Below, piece after piece: positions 1 to 9,756 of a stretch of 64,000 nucleotides of DNA (position 1 is the first letter of the stretch; every line of letters starts with the position of its first letter). Origin of the DNA: Maridesulfovibrio sp. (GTDB taxonomy: Bacteria > Desulfobacterota > Desulfovibrionia > Desulfovibrionales > Desulfovibrionaceae); the NCBI RefSeq assembly GCF_963676065.1, contig NZ_OY780933.1, positions 2,830,122 through 2,894,121 on the forward strand, written 5' to 3'. Below the pieces are notes generated by a model. That model was not told the origin of the DNA. It did not search any database and saw only the letters and a program-made list of their open reading frames with translations. A program made the position numbers and the translations under genes.

Positions 1-158
1 ACCGCGATCCTTCGGGTTTGGTGGAAGCCATCAATATCTTGCGCGATGTTCGTGGAATCAGTTTTATAAAATTTGAAGACGCTGACGTCATACGCCATCC
101 GCTTGTTGCCAGGATCGTCAAAGCATACGACCATTACGAATGCAAGGGTGGCAAGTGA
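1..158 (+). CDS. PhoH-family ATPase, C-terminal fragment
   Basis: The first 158 bases encode the last 51 residues of a gene cut by the window edge; the reading frame starts at base 3. The visible tail (VEAINILRDVRG, then GISFIKFEDADVIRHPLV and a VKAYDHY end) matches the conserved C-terminus of PhoH/YbeZ proteins, cytoplasmic P-loop NTPases linked to RNA metabolism. The Walker motifs lie upstream of the window. The stop overlaps the ybeY start (TGATG at 156-160). PhoH and YbeY are a common gene pair, which supports both calls. Confidence 0.8.
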   Translation, partial: RDPSGLVEAINILRDVRGISFIKFEDADVIRHPLVARIVKAYDHYECKGGK

Positions 159-613
159 TGGGAGTTAATCTGAGCATAGAATGCACGCCGGATGCTAATT
201 TCCCGCTTGCGAAGAGGGAACTGCTCCGCATGGCGGATATGCTGCTCGATGCTTTGGGGGTTGAGGGTTTTGACTTCGATCTCAAAATAGTAAATGATGC
301 GGCAATTGCCGTAGTTAATGAAGAATTTCTTGGGTGCGTTGGACCGACCAACGTGCTTAGTTTTCCCTTTTCCGAGAGTCCTGATCTGGAAAAGAACAGT
401 TTTTTAGGAGAGATAGTTTTGTCTGTGGATACCCTTGTCCGTGAAACCCGGCTCTATGGTCAGTTGCCTGAAGAGCATACCGTAAGGTTGCTTGCGCATG
501 CGCTGCTGCATCTTGCCGGATACGATCACGGTCCCGAAATGTATTCACTTACAGACAACGCTGTTGAATCTGTTGCTCCCGTGTTCCGCCAGCGAACATC
601 GGGTTGGCAATAA
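158..613 (+). CDS. ybeY: YbeY endoribonuclease (rRNA maturation)
   Basis: YbeY is a zinc-dependent single-strand endoribonuclease acting in 16S rRNA 3' maturation and 70S quality control. The 151-residue product has the family length. It carries the metal-site motif near its C-terminus (HALLHLAGYDH, the H-x3-H-x5-H type pattern) and the upstream signature GPTNVLSFPF. An in-frame ATG at 140 exists. I chose ATG 158 because it overlaps the phoH stop and has AGGGTGG 7-8 bases upstream. It is translationally coupled to the PhoH gene, as in many bacteria. Confidence 0.93.
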   Translation: MGVNLSIECTPDANFPLAKRELLRMADMLLDALGVEGFDFDLKIVNDAAIAVVNEEFLGCVGPTNVLSFPFSESPDLEKNSFLGEIVLSVDTLVRETRLYGQLPEEHTVRLLAHALLHLAGYDHGPEMYSLTDNAVESVAPVFRQRTSGWQ

Positions 614-629
614 CATAAAAGCCAACCCG
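600..629 (+). terminator. Inverted repeat across the ybeY stop codon
   Basis: A perfect 9-bp inverted repeat (CGGGTTGGC at 600-608, GCCAACCCG at 621-629) encloses the ybeY stop codon in a 12-base loop. No T-run follows, so it may act as an mRNA 3'-end stabiliser rather than a terminator. Confidence 0.35.
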
Positions 630-636
630 TATCCTT

Positions 637-695
637 GCGGTGTGGTCCTGACCGGGACCGTCCTGACGCCGCTAATGAGTACACCCCGTTTTTTT
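637..695 (+). promoter_or_regulatory. Possible attenuator-like leader before argF
   Basis: Bases 637-643 (GCGGTGT) can pair with 666-672 (ACGCCGC) around an inner hairpin (644-648 with 655-659). The same segment can instead pair imperfectly with 681-688 (ACACCCCG), which is followed directly by seven T at 689-695. The second fold would resemble an intrinsic terminator. The structure was read by eye and its function is inferred. Confidence 0.25.
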
Positions 696-729
696 GCCCT
701 TTTTTGGTGAAATAGGTAAATTTTTTTAG

Positions 730-758
730 TTTACAATGGCGGGTCTTATAGGCAATAA
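730..758 (+). promoter_or_regulatory. Candidate sigma-70 promoter for argF
   Basis: TTTACA at 730-735, a 17-base gap, then CAATAA at 753-758. Both hexamers are imperfect. The site lies 60-90 bases ahead of the argF start, downstream of the structured region at 637-695. Confidence 0.3.
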
Positions 759-820
759 TTCCCGATTGCTATTTTTCATTGTCAGTTAAGGCTCACCCTA
801 AATATATTTGGAGTTTTACG

Positions 821-1798
821 ATGATTAGACATCTCCTTAAAATTAATGATGTTCCCCGCTCAGAACTCGGACAGCTTCTGCTGCGTGCAAAAGAGCTCAA
901 AGATAATGACATCAGGAACGACGCCCTTAAAGGGAAGACCGTTATTCTTGTTTTTGAAAAAGCTTCCACCCGTACCCGTGTTTCTTTTGATGTTGCTATC
1001 GAACATCTCGGCGGGCATTCCATTTTCATGACCCCGGCAGAATCACAGCTCGGCAGGAGCGAACCTCTGGAAGATACCGCGCAGGTTCTTTCCCGGTTTG
1101 CGGATGCCATGGTTGTACGTACTTTTGGACAGCAGAAAGTGCGCACCCTTGCGGAGCACGGCTCCATTCCGGTCATTAACGCCCTGACCGACAGGTATCA
1201 TCCCTGTCAGGTTCTGAGCGATATGCTGACAATTTACGAAAGAACTCCTGATCTGGCGAATGTACATGTCGCATGGGTCGGCGATGGAAACAACATGGCC
1301 CATTCATGGATTAACGCCGCCATCTACTTTCCGTTCTACCTGACTCTCGCTTTTCCGAAAGGATATGAACCGGACCATGATGTTCTTTCCCGCGCATTGT
1401 CCATGGGTGCTAAAATCAACCTCAGCTATGATCCTGTTGAGGCTGTCAAAGGCGCCCATTACGTTAATACCGATGTCTTCGCATCAATGGGACAGGAAGA
1501 AGAGCAGAAAAAACGTGAGCTGGCTTTTGCCGCTTATCAGGTAAATGATAAACTTCTCGAGCATGCTGATCCTGATTGCAAGGTAATGCACTGCCTGCCC
1601 GCACACCGTGGTGAGGAAGTTACCGCAGAAGTGCTGGATGGTCCCAGATCTATCATTTTTGATCAGGCTGAAAACAGACTGCACATGCAGAAAGCCATCC
1701 TTGAATGGGCGGTGAACGGCATTGAAGTGGATTACGATGCAGTTGAAGAGCTGCTCGGACCCGTGCAGGCTGTTCCGCATATGCACACTGTAGAGTAA
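821..1798 (+). CDS. argF: Ornithine carbamoyltransferase
   Basis: This enzyme makes citrulline from ornithine and carbamoyl phosphate, the sixth step of arginine biosynthesis. The 325-residue product shows the carbamoyl-phosphate site STRTR (49-53), HPCQ (127-130), the ornithine-side motifs NNMAHSW (about 157-163) and DVFASMG (about 218-224), and the catalytic HCLP (257-260). Together these separate it from aspartate carbamoyltransferase. ATG 821 has TTGGAG about 8 bases upstream; an in-frame TTG at 779 lacks a ribosome site and would add an atypical extension. It is followed by argG and argH on the same strand. Confidence 0.96.
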   Translation: MIRHLLKINDVPRSELGQLLLRAKELKDNDIRNDALKGKTVILVFEKASTRTRVSFDVAIEHLGGHSIFMTPAESQLGRSEPLEDTAQVLSRFADAMVVRTFGQQKVRTLAEHGSIPVINALTDRYHPCQVLSDMLTIYERTPDLANVHVAWVGDGNNMAHSWINAAIYFPFYLTLAFPKGYEPDHDVLSRALSMGAKINLSYDPVEAVKGAHYVNTDVFASMGQEEEQKKRELAFAAYQVNDKLLEHADPDCKVMHCLPAHRGEEVTAEVLDGPRSIIFDQAENRLHMQKAILEWAVNGIEVDYDAVEELLGPVQAVPHMHTVE

Positions 1799-1843
1799 TT
1801 TAAGATTAGATATATTTTAGGCATATTTTGAAGGATTTATAAA

Positions 1844-3079
1844 ATGAGTAAAATTGAAAAAGTAGTATTGGCATATTCCGGCGGTCTGGATACCTCCATT
1901 ATTCTTAAATGGATCAAGAAGGAGTATGACTGCGAAGTTATAACTCTTACCGCTGACCTCGGTCAGGGCGAAGAACTTGACGGAATTGAGGAAAAAGCCC
2001 TCAGAACCGGCGCAACCAAAGCTTTCGTCGAAGACCTGCGTGAAGAATTCGCACGTGACTTTATTTTTCCCGCTTTCCGTGCCGGTGCAATCTATGAAGG
2101 ACGCTACCTGCTTGGAACATCTATTGCCCGTCCGCTGATTGCCAAAAGAATGGTTGAAATCGCGGAGAAGGAAGGCGCACAGGCACTTGCTCACGGTGCT
2201 ACCGGTAAAGGTAACGATCAGGTACGTTTTGAGCTGGGCGGCATGGGTATGAATCCCAAGCTTCAGCACATTGCTCCCTGGCGTGAATGGGATCTCAAGT
2301 CCCGTACCGATCTTATGAAGTTCGCTGAAGAAAACGATATTGAAATTCCGAATACACGTAAGAAACCATGGTCCATGGATGCCAACATGCTGCATGTCAG
2401 CTTTGAAGGTGCTGAATTGGAAGATCCTTGGAATGCGCCTTCTCCCGAGTCATATCGTTACTGCCGTCCTCTTGAGCAGACACCTGATGAAGCTGAAATT
2501 ATCACCCTTGATTTTGAAAAGGGTAATCCGGTCGCCATCAACGGCACAAAGTATTCACCGGCTGCGCTGGTTGAAAAGCTTAATGAGCTTGGCGGCAAGC
2601 ACGGTATCGGCCGTGTAGATATGGTTGAAAACCGTTTCGTCGGCATGAAATCCCGCGGTGTATACGAAACTCCCGGCGGAACCATCATGCATATCGCCCA
2701 TCGCGACCTTGAAGGTCTTTGCATGGACCGTGAAGTCATGCATCTGCGCGACAGCCTGATTCCCAAGTATGCGGAAATGATCTACAACGGTTTCTGGTTC
2801 GCACCTGAGCGTATCGCCCTTCAGGCCATGATCGATGAAACTCAGAAAACCGTTACCGGTACCGTAAGACTGAAACTTTACAAAGGTAACGCAATCCCCG
2901 AAGGACGTAAGTCTCCTTATTCTCTTTACCGCGAAGATCTCGCTACCTTTGAAGAAGATGAAGTATACAACCAGAAAGACGCTGAAGGTTTCATCAAACT
3001 GGTGGGACTGCGTTTGAAAGGTAAAACTTCTTCAGGTTCCGAGTGGATTAAAGAAGCTAATGTAGAAGACGTTGATTAA
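1844..3079 (+). CDS. argG: Argininosuccinate synthase
   Basis: It condenses citrulline and aspartate with ATP to argininosuccinate. The 411-residue protein begins with the PP-loop ATP pyrophosphatase motif AYSGGLDTS (residues 10-18). It also has the citrulline/aspartate-binding segments of the family, including [14 protein letters not shown]. The length fits the common short (about 400 aa) bacterial class rather than the longer E. coli form. GAAGGA lies about 10 bases before ATG 1844. It sits 45 bases after argF and 229 bases before argH, so argFGH probably act as one regulon with possible internal signals. Confidence 0.97.
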   Translation: MSKIEKVVLAYSGGLDTSIILKWIKKEYDCEVITLTADLGQGEELDGIEEKALRTGATKAFVEDLREEFARDFIFPAFRAGAIYEGRYLLGTSIARPLIAKRMVEIAEKEGAQALAHGATGKGNDQVRFELGGMGMNPKLQHIAPWREWDLKSRTDLMKFAEENDIEIPNTRKKPWSMDANMLHVSFEGAELEDPWNAPSPESYRYCRPLEQTPDEAEIITLDFEKGNPVAINGTKYSPAALVEKLNELGGKHGIGRVDMVENRFVGMKSRGVYETPGGTIMHIAHRDLEGLCMDREVMHLRDSLIPKYAEMIYNGFWFAPERIALQAMIDETQKTVTGTVRLKLYKGNAIPEGRKSPYSLYREDLATFEEDEVYNQKDAEGFIKLVGLRLKGKTSSGSEWIKEANVEDVD

Positions 3080-3094
3080 TAATGTTTTATACAG

Positions 3095-3171
3095 CCCGGG
3101 CGGACGGAAGTTCGTCCGGGTTTGAAATATTTCCGCCTGTTCCCGGCACAAATGCTGACGACAGGCGTTTT
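3095..3171 (+). terminator. Two hairpins downstream of argG
   Basis: The first hairpin pairs CGGACG (3101-3106) with CGTCCG (3113-3118), with flanking G/C bases that can lengthen it. The second pairs CGCCTGT (3134-3140) with ACAGGCG (3161-3167) and is followed by TTTTCTTT. The second resembles a weak intrinsic terminator or attenuator between argG and argH. Confidence 0.4.
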
Positions 3172-3308
3172 CTTTGATATTTTTCATTGCGTGTCGCTTT
3201 ACAGCGGATACGGAATAAAATTTCGCAAAAATCAAGCTCTCCGTCAGCGAAGCTCCGTCAAAAATGGTTTGAAATTGATGGAGTCTGGGGAGGCTTCCGA
3301 GGTAAAAC

Positions 3309-4691
3309 ATGGCAGATAATAAATTATGGGGCGGCAGATTTGCGGCTAAAACTGCTCAGTCTGTTGAAGACTATACTGAATCCGTAAGTTACGACCAGAA
3401 GCTTTACCGTGAAGATATTTCCGGATCCCAGGCTCACGCCCGGATGCTGGCCGAGCAGGGTGTGCTGACTGATGATGAGGCCGACACTCTGGTTAAAGGT
3501 CTGGATCAGGTTCTGGAAGAAATCGAATCCGGCAAATTTGAATGGAAAAAGGAGATGGAAGATCTCCACATGAATATCGAAAGCAGGCTGACCGAAATTG
3601 TCGGGCCTGTGGGCGGCAAACTGCATACCGGTCGCAGCCGTAACGATCAGGTCGCCACTGATTTTCGCCTGTATGTTTTGAATTCCCTTGAAGCATGGAA
3701 ATCGGCTCTTGAAAAGCTTATCGCCGTATTTACCGACAAGGCTGATCAAAACAGGGAAGTTTTATTGCCCGGTTATACCCATCTGCAGCCTGCGCAGCCT
3801 GTCAGCCTTGCTCATCACATGCTGGCTTATGCGTGGATGTTCAAACGTGATCACAGCCGGGTTGTTGATTGTATTAACAGGGCGAAAGTATGCCCGCTGG
3901 GTGCTGCCGCTCTGGCCGGAACCACCTACCCGCTCAAACCGGCGACATCTGCGAAATTTCTCGGCATGGAAGAAACTTTCCGTAACAGTCTCGATGCTGT
4001 TTCCGACCGTGATTTTGTTATGGAAGCCATGTTTACCGGAAGTCTGGTTATGACCCATTTGAGTCGCATCTGTGAAGAGCTTATCATCTGGGCAAACCCT
4101 TGTTTCGGCTTTATTAAGCTGCCTGATGAATTTTCTACCGGATCATCCATCATGCCTCAGAAGAAGAATCCTGATGTCTGTGAGCTGATGCGCGGTAAAA
4201 CCGGACGTGTCTACGGTGATCTCTTTTCGCTGATGACCACATGCAAAGGGCTTCCTTTGGCTTACAACCGTGACATGCAGGAAGATAAGGAACCGTTTTT
4301 CGATTGTGATAAAACTGTCCATGCTTCCGTAGTAATCATGGCTGATATGATGGATGCCATGGGTTTTAATCCTGAAAACATGGAATCTGCCCTCAAAAAA
4401 GGTTTTCTCAATGCCACTGAGCTCGCCGATTACCTTGTTGGTAAAGGAATTCCATTTCGCGAAGCGCACCACATTACAGGATCCGCCGTTGCAAGGGCGG
4501 AAGCTGAAAGCAGGGGCCTTGAAGATATGAGTCTGGAAGAACTTAAGACTTTTTCAGATAAAATTGAAGATGATGTCTTCGAGGTTCTTTCCTATGAAGC
4601 GGCAGTCAGACGCAGGGTTTCCCCCGGCAGTACCGGTCCGGAATCCGTAGCTGCCCAGATAGGCGAACTTAAAATATGGCTGAACGGTTAA
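3309..4691 (+). CDS. argH: Argininosuccinate lyase
   Basis: It splits argininosuccinate into arginine and fumarate, the last step of arginine biosynthesis. The 460-residue protein has the fumarase/aspartase superfamily signature [12 protein letters not shown] (about 278-289, containing the catalytic serine loop), the early TGRSRNDQ motif (about 100), and the [14 protein letters not shown] region typical of ArgH. A GAGGT sequence lies about 8 bases before ATG 3309. A strong terminator follows, which closes the argFGH block. Confidence 0.97.
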   Translation: MADNKLWGGRFAAKTAQSVEDYTESVSYDQKLYREDISGSQAHARMLAEQGVLTDDEADTLVKGLDQVLEEIESGKFEWKKEMEDLHMNIESRLTEIVGPVGGKLHTGRSRNDQVATDFRLYVLNSLEAWKSALEKLIAVFTDKADQNREVLLPGYTHLQPAQPVSLAHHMLAYAWMFKRDHSRVVDCINRAKVCPLGAAALAGTTYPLKPATSAKFLGMEETFRNSLDAVSDRDFVMEAMFTGSLVMTHLSRICEELIIWANPCFGFIKLPDEFSTGSSIMPQKKNPDVCELMRGKTGRVYGDLFSLMTTCKGLPLAYNRDMQEDKEPFFDCDKTVHASVVIMADMMDAMGFNPENMESALKKGFLNATELADYLVGKGIPFREAHHITGSAVARAEAESRGLEDMSLEELKTFSDKIEDDVFEVLSYEAAVRRRVSPGSTGPESVAAQIGELKIWLNG

Positions 4692-4717
4692 ATTCTATTA
4701 TGGATTAAATAAAAAAT

Positions 4718-4763
4718 GGCCGGATTCCGATAGCTCTGCTGTCGGATTTCGGTCTTTTTTTAT
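4718..4763 (+). terminator. Intrinsic terminator after argH
   Basis: A long stem (GGCCGGATTCCGATAG at 4718-4733 with its near-complement at 4738-4753, mostly Watson-Crick with a few wobbles) is followed by seven T. It closes the arginine block and faces the minus-strand selC gene. Confidence 0.85.
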
Positions 4764-4830
4764 TGCCAAGGAACCGTCCTGCTGATTATCATATGATATG
4801 TATGGGTAAATATTTAGGCTGAAAAATGAA

Positions 4831-4924
4831 TGGCGGAAGTGTATAGGAGTCGAACCTACCGACGAGGGTTAACCCGTCCACTGGATTTGAAGTCCAGGCG
4901 CAACACCGGTTACGATACACTTCC
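4831..4924 (-). tRNA. selC: tRNA-Sec (anticodon UCA)
   Basis: Read on the minus strand, 4924 down to 4831 gives a 94-base tRNA with all tRNA-Sec hallmarks. The acceptor stem is at least 8 bp (GGAAGTGT with ACACTTCC). The anticodon stem CTGGA/TCCAG carries loop CTTCAAA, so the anticodon is TCA and reads UGA. It has a long extra arm, a TTCGACT T-loop, discriminator G and a genome-encoded CCA end (TGG at 4831-4833). The anticodon arm and T-arm are the same as in E. coli selC as I recall it. Together with SelA, SelB and SelD (outside the window) it would supply selenoproteins such as formate dehydrogenases and hydrogenases. A 12-bp palindrome, TATCATATGATA (4787-4798), lies just past its 3' end. 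Confidence 0.96.
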
Positions 4925-5119
4925 TCTTTGAAGAAAAAATGGCTAACAATTTTGAAAGCAAAGGGCAAGCATTAATAATATTTTGGTTTATGACTTGCCT
5001 TTTCCTAAATTAGCCTTATTAATAGCTGATTGATACTGAAAAAAATGTAAATACAGTTCGGTGTTTGCCGCATATTGACAGGCTCTGGCAGGCCGAACGC
5101 ATATCCAAGGAGATTGACT

Positions 5120-7198
5120 TTGAATAGTTTTGCCAAGAATCTCTTGGTCTGGGTAACCATCATGCTGGTTATGATTGTCTTGTTCAATCTGTTTAACCAG
5201 CCTCAGACTTCCCAGCTCAAACTTTCCTACACCGACTTTTTAAGCAGGGTCGATGAAGGAGAGGTCCTTCAAGTAAAGATTCAGGGGCAGAAAATCAGCG
5301 GTGTAATGGTCGGTGATAAGCGTTTTATCACCTTCAATCCCGATGATCCGTCCCTTGTTCAGCATCTGCTAAAAAACAAAATTGAAGTTGTGGCCGAGCC
5401 TGAAGAGGAGGCTCCATGGTATATGACTTTGTTCATTTCATGGTTCCCCATGCTGCTTCTGGTTGGGGTCTGGATCTTTTTCATGCGTCAGATGCAGGGC
5501 GGCGGTGGAGGAAAAGGCGGAGCTATGTCTTTCGGCCGATCCCGTGCAAGGATGCTGAATGAAGAGACTGCCAGGGTTACATTTGATGATGTCGCAGGCG
5601 TAGATGAAGCCAAGGATGAACTTTCCGAGGTAGTACATTTTCTAAGTGAACCAAAGAAATTTACCCGCTTAGGCGGACGAATTCCTAAAGGTGTTCTGCT
5701 TGTGGGCCCCCCCGGTACCGGTAAAACACTGCTTGCGCGCGCTGTTGCCGGTGAGGCTGGCGTACCTTTCTTCTCCATTTCAGGTTCTGATTTTGTCGAG
5801 ATGTTTGTCGGTGTCGGTGCTTCCCGCGTGCGTGACCTTTTCGCACAGGGTAAAAAGAATGCGCCATGCCTGATCTTTATTGATGAAATTGACGCAGTCG
5901 GACGTCAGCGTGGTGCCGGACTCGGCGGTGGACATGATGAGCGTGAACAGACTTTGAACCAGTTGCTGGTTGAAATGGACGGTTTTGAGTCCAACGAAGG
6001 TGTTATTCTCATCGCCGCTACCAACAGACCCGATGTTCTAGACCCCGCATTACTGCGTCCCGGTCGTTTCGACAGGCAGGTTGTGGTTCCCACTCCCGAT
6101 GTTCAGGGGCGTGCGCGTATTCTCAAGGTTCATACCCGCAAGACTCCTCTTGCCGGCGAGATCGACCTTGATGTTATCGCCCGCGGCACTCCCGGTTTTT
6201 CAGGTGCCGATCTTGAAAACCTTGTTAACGAGGCCGCCCTGTACGCGGCTAAGAACAATCAGGATCACGTCTTGATGGCTGATTTTGAGGAAGCCAAGGA
6301 TAAAGTCCTTATGGGCCGTGAACGCCGCAGCCTGATTCTTACTGACGAAGAGAAAAAGACCACTGCCTATCACGAAGCAGGTCATGCTCTCATCGCCAAG
6401 CTGCTTGAAAACTGCGACCCTGTTCATAAAGTTACCATCATTCCCCGTGGCCGCGCTTTGGGTGTAACCCAGCAGCTGCCGGTGGATGATCGTCATAACT
6501 ACAATAAACGCTATCTTGAAGATACTCTGGTAATGCTTCTTGGTGGTCGCGTGGCTGAAGAGCTTATCTTCGATCAGGTTACCACAGGGGCTAGCAATGA
6601 CATTGAGCGTGCTACCAAAATGGCTCGTTCCATGGTCTGCCAGTGGGGTATGAGTGAAAAACTCGGTCCCATGACTTTCGGTGAAAGTCAGGATCAAGTC
6701 TTCCTCGGTAAGGAACTTGTCCAGCATAAGGACTTCAGTGAAGATACCTCCCGTCTTATCGACTCAGAAGTGCGAAGAATTATTGATACTGCTTACGTGA
6801 CTGCTAAAAAGCTTCTTTCAGAAAATGAAGAATCTTTGCACGCAGTTTCCGAAGCCTTGCTTGAACGTGAGACTATTGATGCGAGCGACCTTGAGACTCT
6901 TATGACAGGTGGAGAACTTCCCCCGCTTGAAACTGTAGAAGCACCCAAGGCCGGTAGCGTTTCACGGGCATACGGCTCTACCACTAAAGCAGGCTATACC
7001 CCCGTAGATGAGTCAGGCAGGGAAGATGAAAAAACAAAGAGCGAATTCGCTTTTGAAGATCATCCCGCAGACGAATCAGCTGAAGAGGAAGAGCAGAGTG
7101 AAGTCTCTGCAGAATCCGCAACAGACGATGTTACTGAACAAAAAGAAGATAAAGCTGAAGAAGGTAAAACTTCTGACGATAAGAAAAGTTCTGAATAA
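5120..7198 (+). CDS. ftsH: ATP-dependent zinc metalloprotease FtsH
   Basis: Inner-membrane AAA+ protease that extracts and degrades membrane and short-lived cytoplasmic proteins. The order is an N-terminal membrane segment (about 8-25), a periplasmic part, a second membrane segment (about 100-120), Walker A GPPGTGKT (196-203), Walker B LIFIDEID (251-258), and the zinc site HEAGH (418-422). The last 70 or so residues are a very acidic low-complexity tail. The start is TTG 5120, with AAGGAG 7 bases upstream; an earlier in-frame TTG at 5075 lacks a ribosome site and would add an unusual leader. That makes 692 residues. It heads the folP-cdaA-ybbR-glmM run. Confidence 0.96.
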   Translation: MNSFAKNLLVWVTIMLVMIVLFNLFNQPQTSQLKLSYTDFLSRVDEGEVLQVKIQGQKISGVMVGDKRFITFNPDDPSLVQHLLKNKIEVVAEPEEEAPWYMTLFISWFPMLLLVGVWIFFMRQMQGGGGGKGGAMSFGRSRARMLNEETARVTFDDVAGVDEAKDELSEVVHFLSEPKKFTRLGGRIPKGVLLVGPPGTGKTLLARAVAGEAGVPFFSISGSDFVEMFVGVGASRVRDLFAQGKKNAPCLIFIDEIDAVGRQRGAGLGGGHDEREQTLNQLLVEMDGFESNEGVILIAATNRPDVLDPALLRPGRFDRQVVVPTPDVQGRARILKVHTRKTPLAGEIDLDVIARGTPGFSGADLENLVNEAALYAAKNNQDHVLMADFEEAKDKVLMGRERRSLILTDEEKKTTAYHEAGHALIAKLLENCDPVHKVTIIPRGRALGVTQQLPVDDRHNYNKRYLEDTLVMLLGGRVAEELIFDQVTTGASNDIERATKMARSMVCQWGMSEKLGPMTFGESQDQVFLGKELVQHKDFSEDTSRLIDSEVRRIIDTAYVTAKKLLSENEESLHAVSEALLERETIDASDLETLMTGGELPPLETVEAPKAGSVSRAYGSTTKAGYTPVDESGREDEKTKSEFAFEDHPADESAEEEEQSEVSAESATDDVTEQKEDKAEEGKTSDDKKSSE

Positions 7199-7211
7199 GG
7201 ATTTAGGATTT

Positions 7212-8054
7212 ATGTCCCGTAGTTATTCATGGACCGTCAAGGGGGGCAGGGTGTTAGGCCCTGCCCCTTTCTTTATTGCCGGTATTGTTAATGTTACCCC
7301 GGATTCATTTTATGACGGCGGTCAGAATTTTGATACTCATAAAGCTGTGGAGCATGGTCGTTTGCTCGGCGCGCAGGGAGCAGACATACTCGATGTAGGC
7401 GGCGAAAGCACAAGACCTTTTGCTGATCCTGTATCGCTTGATGATGAACTTGCCCGCGTAGTTCCGGTTATTCGAGAACTAAGCCGTGATTACATTGTTT
7501 CCGTTGATACTGTAAAAAGTGAAGTAGCCAGATGCGCAGTCGAAGCCGGAGCGGCAATCGTGAATGATGTTTCCGCCTTTGCTCAGGACCCTGCTCTGCT
7601 GGAAGTTGTTGCTGATCTCAAGCCCGGTTATGTGCTTATGCACAGTCAGGGAACCCCTGAAGAGATGCAATTGTCTCCGAGTTATGATAATGTATTAGAC
7701 GATATTTTGAGTTTTTTTGAAAAAAGTCTTGAAAAACTCATAAAGTCAGGCTTACCGGAAAATCATATAGTAATTGATCCCGGGATAGGTTTCGGCAAAA
7801 CTCTGGAACATAATCTTGAGATTTTGCGCCGGATTGATCGTTTTGTGGACTTGGGATTTCCGGTCTACATGGGTCTTTCCAATAAATCGCTCTGGGGTAA
7901 ATTGTTGGGATTGGAACCGGACGAACGGCAGAATGCCACTCAGGCTGCTACAGCTGTGCTGGCGGCCCGAGGAGTGCCTATACATAGGGTGCATGAAGTC
8001 GCTTTGACCAGCCAGACGTTGAAAATAGTGAAGGAGATCGGCAGGGGGGCTTGA
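7212..8054 (+). CDS. folP: Dihydropteroate synthase
   Basis: It joins p-aminobenzoate to the pterin pyrophosphate in folate synthesis. The 280-residue TIM-barrel protein shows both family signatures: IVNVTPDSFYDGG near the N-terminus and DILDVGGESTRP (about 61-72). The VIDPGIGFGKT motif follows at about 187-197. ATG 7212 lies 13 bases after the ftsH stop with TTTAGGA upstream; the same open frame extends back into ftsH but has no plausible earlier start. Its stop overlaps the start of cdaA (TGATG). Confidence 0.95.
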   Translation: MSRSYSWTVKGGRVLGPAPFFIAGIVNVTPDSFYDGGQNFDTHKAVEHGRLLGAQGADILDVGGESTRPFADPVSLDDELARVVPVIRELSRDYIVSVDTVKSEVARCAVEAGAAIVNDVSAFAQDPALLEVVADLKPGYVLMHSQGTPEEMQLSPSYDNVLDDILSFFEKSLEKLIKSGLPENHIVIDPGIGFGKTLEHNLEILRRIDRFVDLGFPVYMGLSNKSLWGKLLGLEPDERQNATQAATAVLAARGVPIHRVHEVALTSQTLKIVKEIGRGA

Positions 8055-8800
8055 TGTTTGAATTTCTGGGTTTTCAAATTTCCTGGAAAGAGCTGCTGGA
8101 TATCGGTCTGGTGGCAATTGTCTATTTCTATATTATTCTGCTTGTCCGCGGAACCCGTGCTGCTGCGGTTATCTGGGGATTGCTGCTGGTCCTGCTTGTC
8201 TACTATCTTTCTGATGTTTTCGGTCTGTATACACTCAATTGGCTTTTGACCAATTTTCTGAGTTCAATCTTTTTAGTTATCATCATCCTTTTTCAAAGGG
8301 ATATCCGTAAAGGTCTGGCCCAGATGGGGGCAGGTCGTTTTTGGCATAAACAGGATTTTGAAATGGGCGTGATTGATGAGATCTGCTCAGCTATGGATTC
8401 CATGAGCCGCCAAAAGATCGGGGCGCTGCTGGTTATTCAGAAAAACGTACCGCTTGGTGATATCTTAGAAAAAGGAATCGAGATAAACGGAATGGTCAGC
8501 AAACAGTTGCTGATAAATATTTTTTGGCCCGATACCCCGCTTCATGATGGAGCTGTGGTTATCAATTCGAATAAGATTGTTGCGGCTTCCTGTATTCTGC
8601 CTCTGGCGCATGTCTCCACTAGGCAAAGTTCCATCGGAACCAGACACCGGGCCGCTCTCGGGATCAGCGAGGAAACTGATGCCATCGCACTTGTTGTGTC
8701 TGAGGAACGAGGGACCATGTCTGTCGCTATCGGTGGTAAGCTGACCACCAGTCTTGATCTTGTCCGCCTGAAAAGGGTACTTACAAACGTTTTGACGTGA
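8054..8800 (+). CDS. cdaA: Diadenylate cyclase CdaA (DisA_N domain)
   Basis: Membrane-bound enzyme making c-di-AMP from two ATP. The 248-residue protein has three N-terminal membrane segments (within about 10-80), then the DAC domain with the catalytic motifs DGA (165-167) and RHR (197-199). ATG 8054 overlaps the folP stop; a TTG 3 bases earlier is in frame and less likely. It is followed by ybbR and glmM, the cdaA-cdaR-glmM order well known from Firmicutes, where the partners tune cyclase activity. Its presence implies c-di-AMP signalling in this deltaproteobacterium-like organism. Confidence 0.94.
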   Translation: MFEFLGFQISWKELLDIGLVAIVYFYIILLVRGTRAAAVIWGLLLVLLVYYLSDVFGLYTLNWLLTNFLSSIFLVIIILFQRDIRKGLAQMGAGRFWHKQDFEMGVIDEICSAMDSMSRQKIGALLVIQKNVPLGDILEKGIEINGMVSKQLLINIFWPDTPLHDGAVVINSNKIVAASCILPLAHVSTRQSSIGTRHRAALGISEETDAIALVVSEERGTMSVAIGGKLTTSLDLVRLKRVLTNVLT

Positions 8801-8805
8801 TTGCC

Positions 8806-9726
8806 ATGAAAACACAGCACTGGAAGATCGCTTTCACCGCCCTCCTTATGTCCCTTTTAACCTGGTATCTGGTTACTGGGCGTGACCTTGTTGAGACATG
8901 GGTCGAATTTCCCCTCGAGATTATTAATCCTCCGCAGGGAATGATTATCCGTGATGGTATGATCAGCAAAGTCTCTGTGCGTTTGCGCGGCCCCAAAGGG
9001 CTGATTCGTAATCTCGATACGAAAAAGCTGGCCTATTCGCTTGATACCGGGCATTTGACTGTCGGTAACAATCCATTAACCATTGTGCCCGAGAATCTTG
9101 GGCTGGGAAGTGCCCTTGAGGTTGTGGAAATCAATCCTTCGCATATCAATCTGGTTATGGATATGTTCGTTAAGAAGCAGGTTAAGGTCATCCCTGTGTG
9201 GGAAGGTGATCTGCATCGGGATTATACCCTTAAGTCTAAATACAGCGAGCCGGACGAAGTTACCTTGCATGGGCCGGCCTCGGTATTGAAAAAGATTACA
9301 CAGATTAGAACACAGCCCATCCTGCTGGATACTGATTCTCCGGGTTTTTCTCAGCTGGAAGTCCCGTTGCAATTGCCTGAAGCAGTGGAGTCTAATCCCT
9401 CTCTGGTCAATGTTACGCTTGATTTCGCAGTTATGTCCGGGAAGATGTGGGTTAAGGTTCCGCTTTACATTTTAGGATCGGATGATATTGACTTTACCGC
9501 CAGTCAGAATTACGTCAGGCTGCTTGTGGAGGGTCCCAAGCCCTTCTTCAGGAAAAAAGGGTTCAGAGATGAAATTACCGCTTCAATTGATTTGAGCACC
9601 ACCATCCCAGAAGGCAAGAATGTTGTTCCTTTTGAAGTAAGTCTTCCCAAGGGATGTTCTGTGATAAAAAGAAAACCTGAAGCAATAACTGTAACTATAT
9701 CAAGGCCAGAGCCGGAGGCGAATTGA
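8806..9726 (+). CDS. YbbR-domain protein (CdaR-like cyclase partner)
   Basis: This 306-residue protein has one N-terminal membrane anchor (about 6-24) followed by an extracytoplasmic region of repeated beta-rich YbbR modules. Segments of the type 'VRLRGPKGLIRNL', 'VTLHGPASVLKKI' and 'RLLVEGPKPFFRKKG' recur. In Firmicutes the equivalent CdaR binds CdaA and modulates c-di-AMP synthesis. The start is uncertain: ATG 8806, or GTG 8797 overlapping the cdaA stop; neither has a strong ribosome site. It lies between cdaA and glmM. Confidence 0.88.
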   Translation: MKTQHWKIAFTALLMSLLTWYLVTGRDLVETWVEFPLEIINPPQGMIIRDGMISKVSVRLRGPKGLIRNLDTKKLAYSLDTGHLTVGNNPLTIVPENLGLGSALEVVEINPSHINLVMDMFVKKQVKVIPVWEGDLHRDYTLKSKYSEPDEVTLHGPASVLKKITQIRTQPILLDTDSPGFSQLEVPLQLPEAVESNPSLVNVTLDFAVMSGKMWVKVPLYILGSDDIDFTASQNYVRLLVEGPKPFFRKKGFRDEITASIDLSTTIPEGKNVVPFEVSLPKGCSVIKRKPEAITVTISRPEPEAN

Positions 9727-9756
9727 TCCGTGGCCTGTTTACTTTTGGAGATATGA

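Noticed and set aside
4831-4924. selC as an integration site of a genomic island
   Set aside because: No integrase gene, direct repeat of the tRNA end or foreign gene block lies on either side; arg and ftsH genes are ordinary core genes.
5075-5104. TTGACA at 5075-5080 with GCATAT at 5099-5104 as an ftsH promoter
   Set aside because: Transcription would start at or inside the ribosome site (5107-5112), leaving no usable leader; the spacing is also 18 bases with a poor -10 box.
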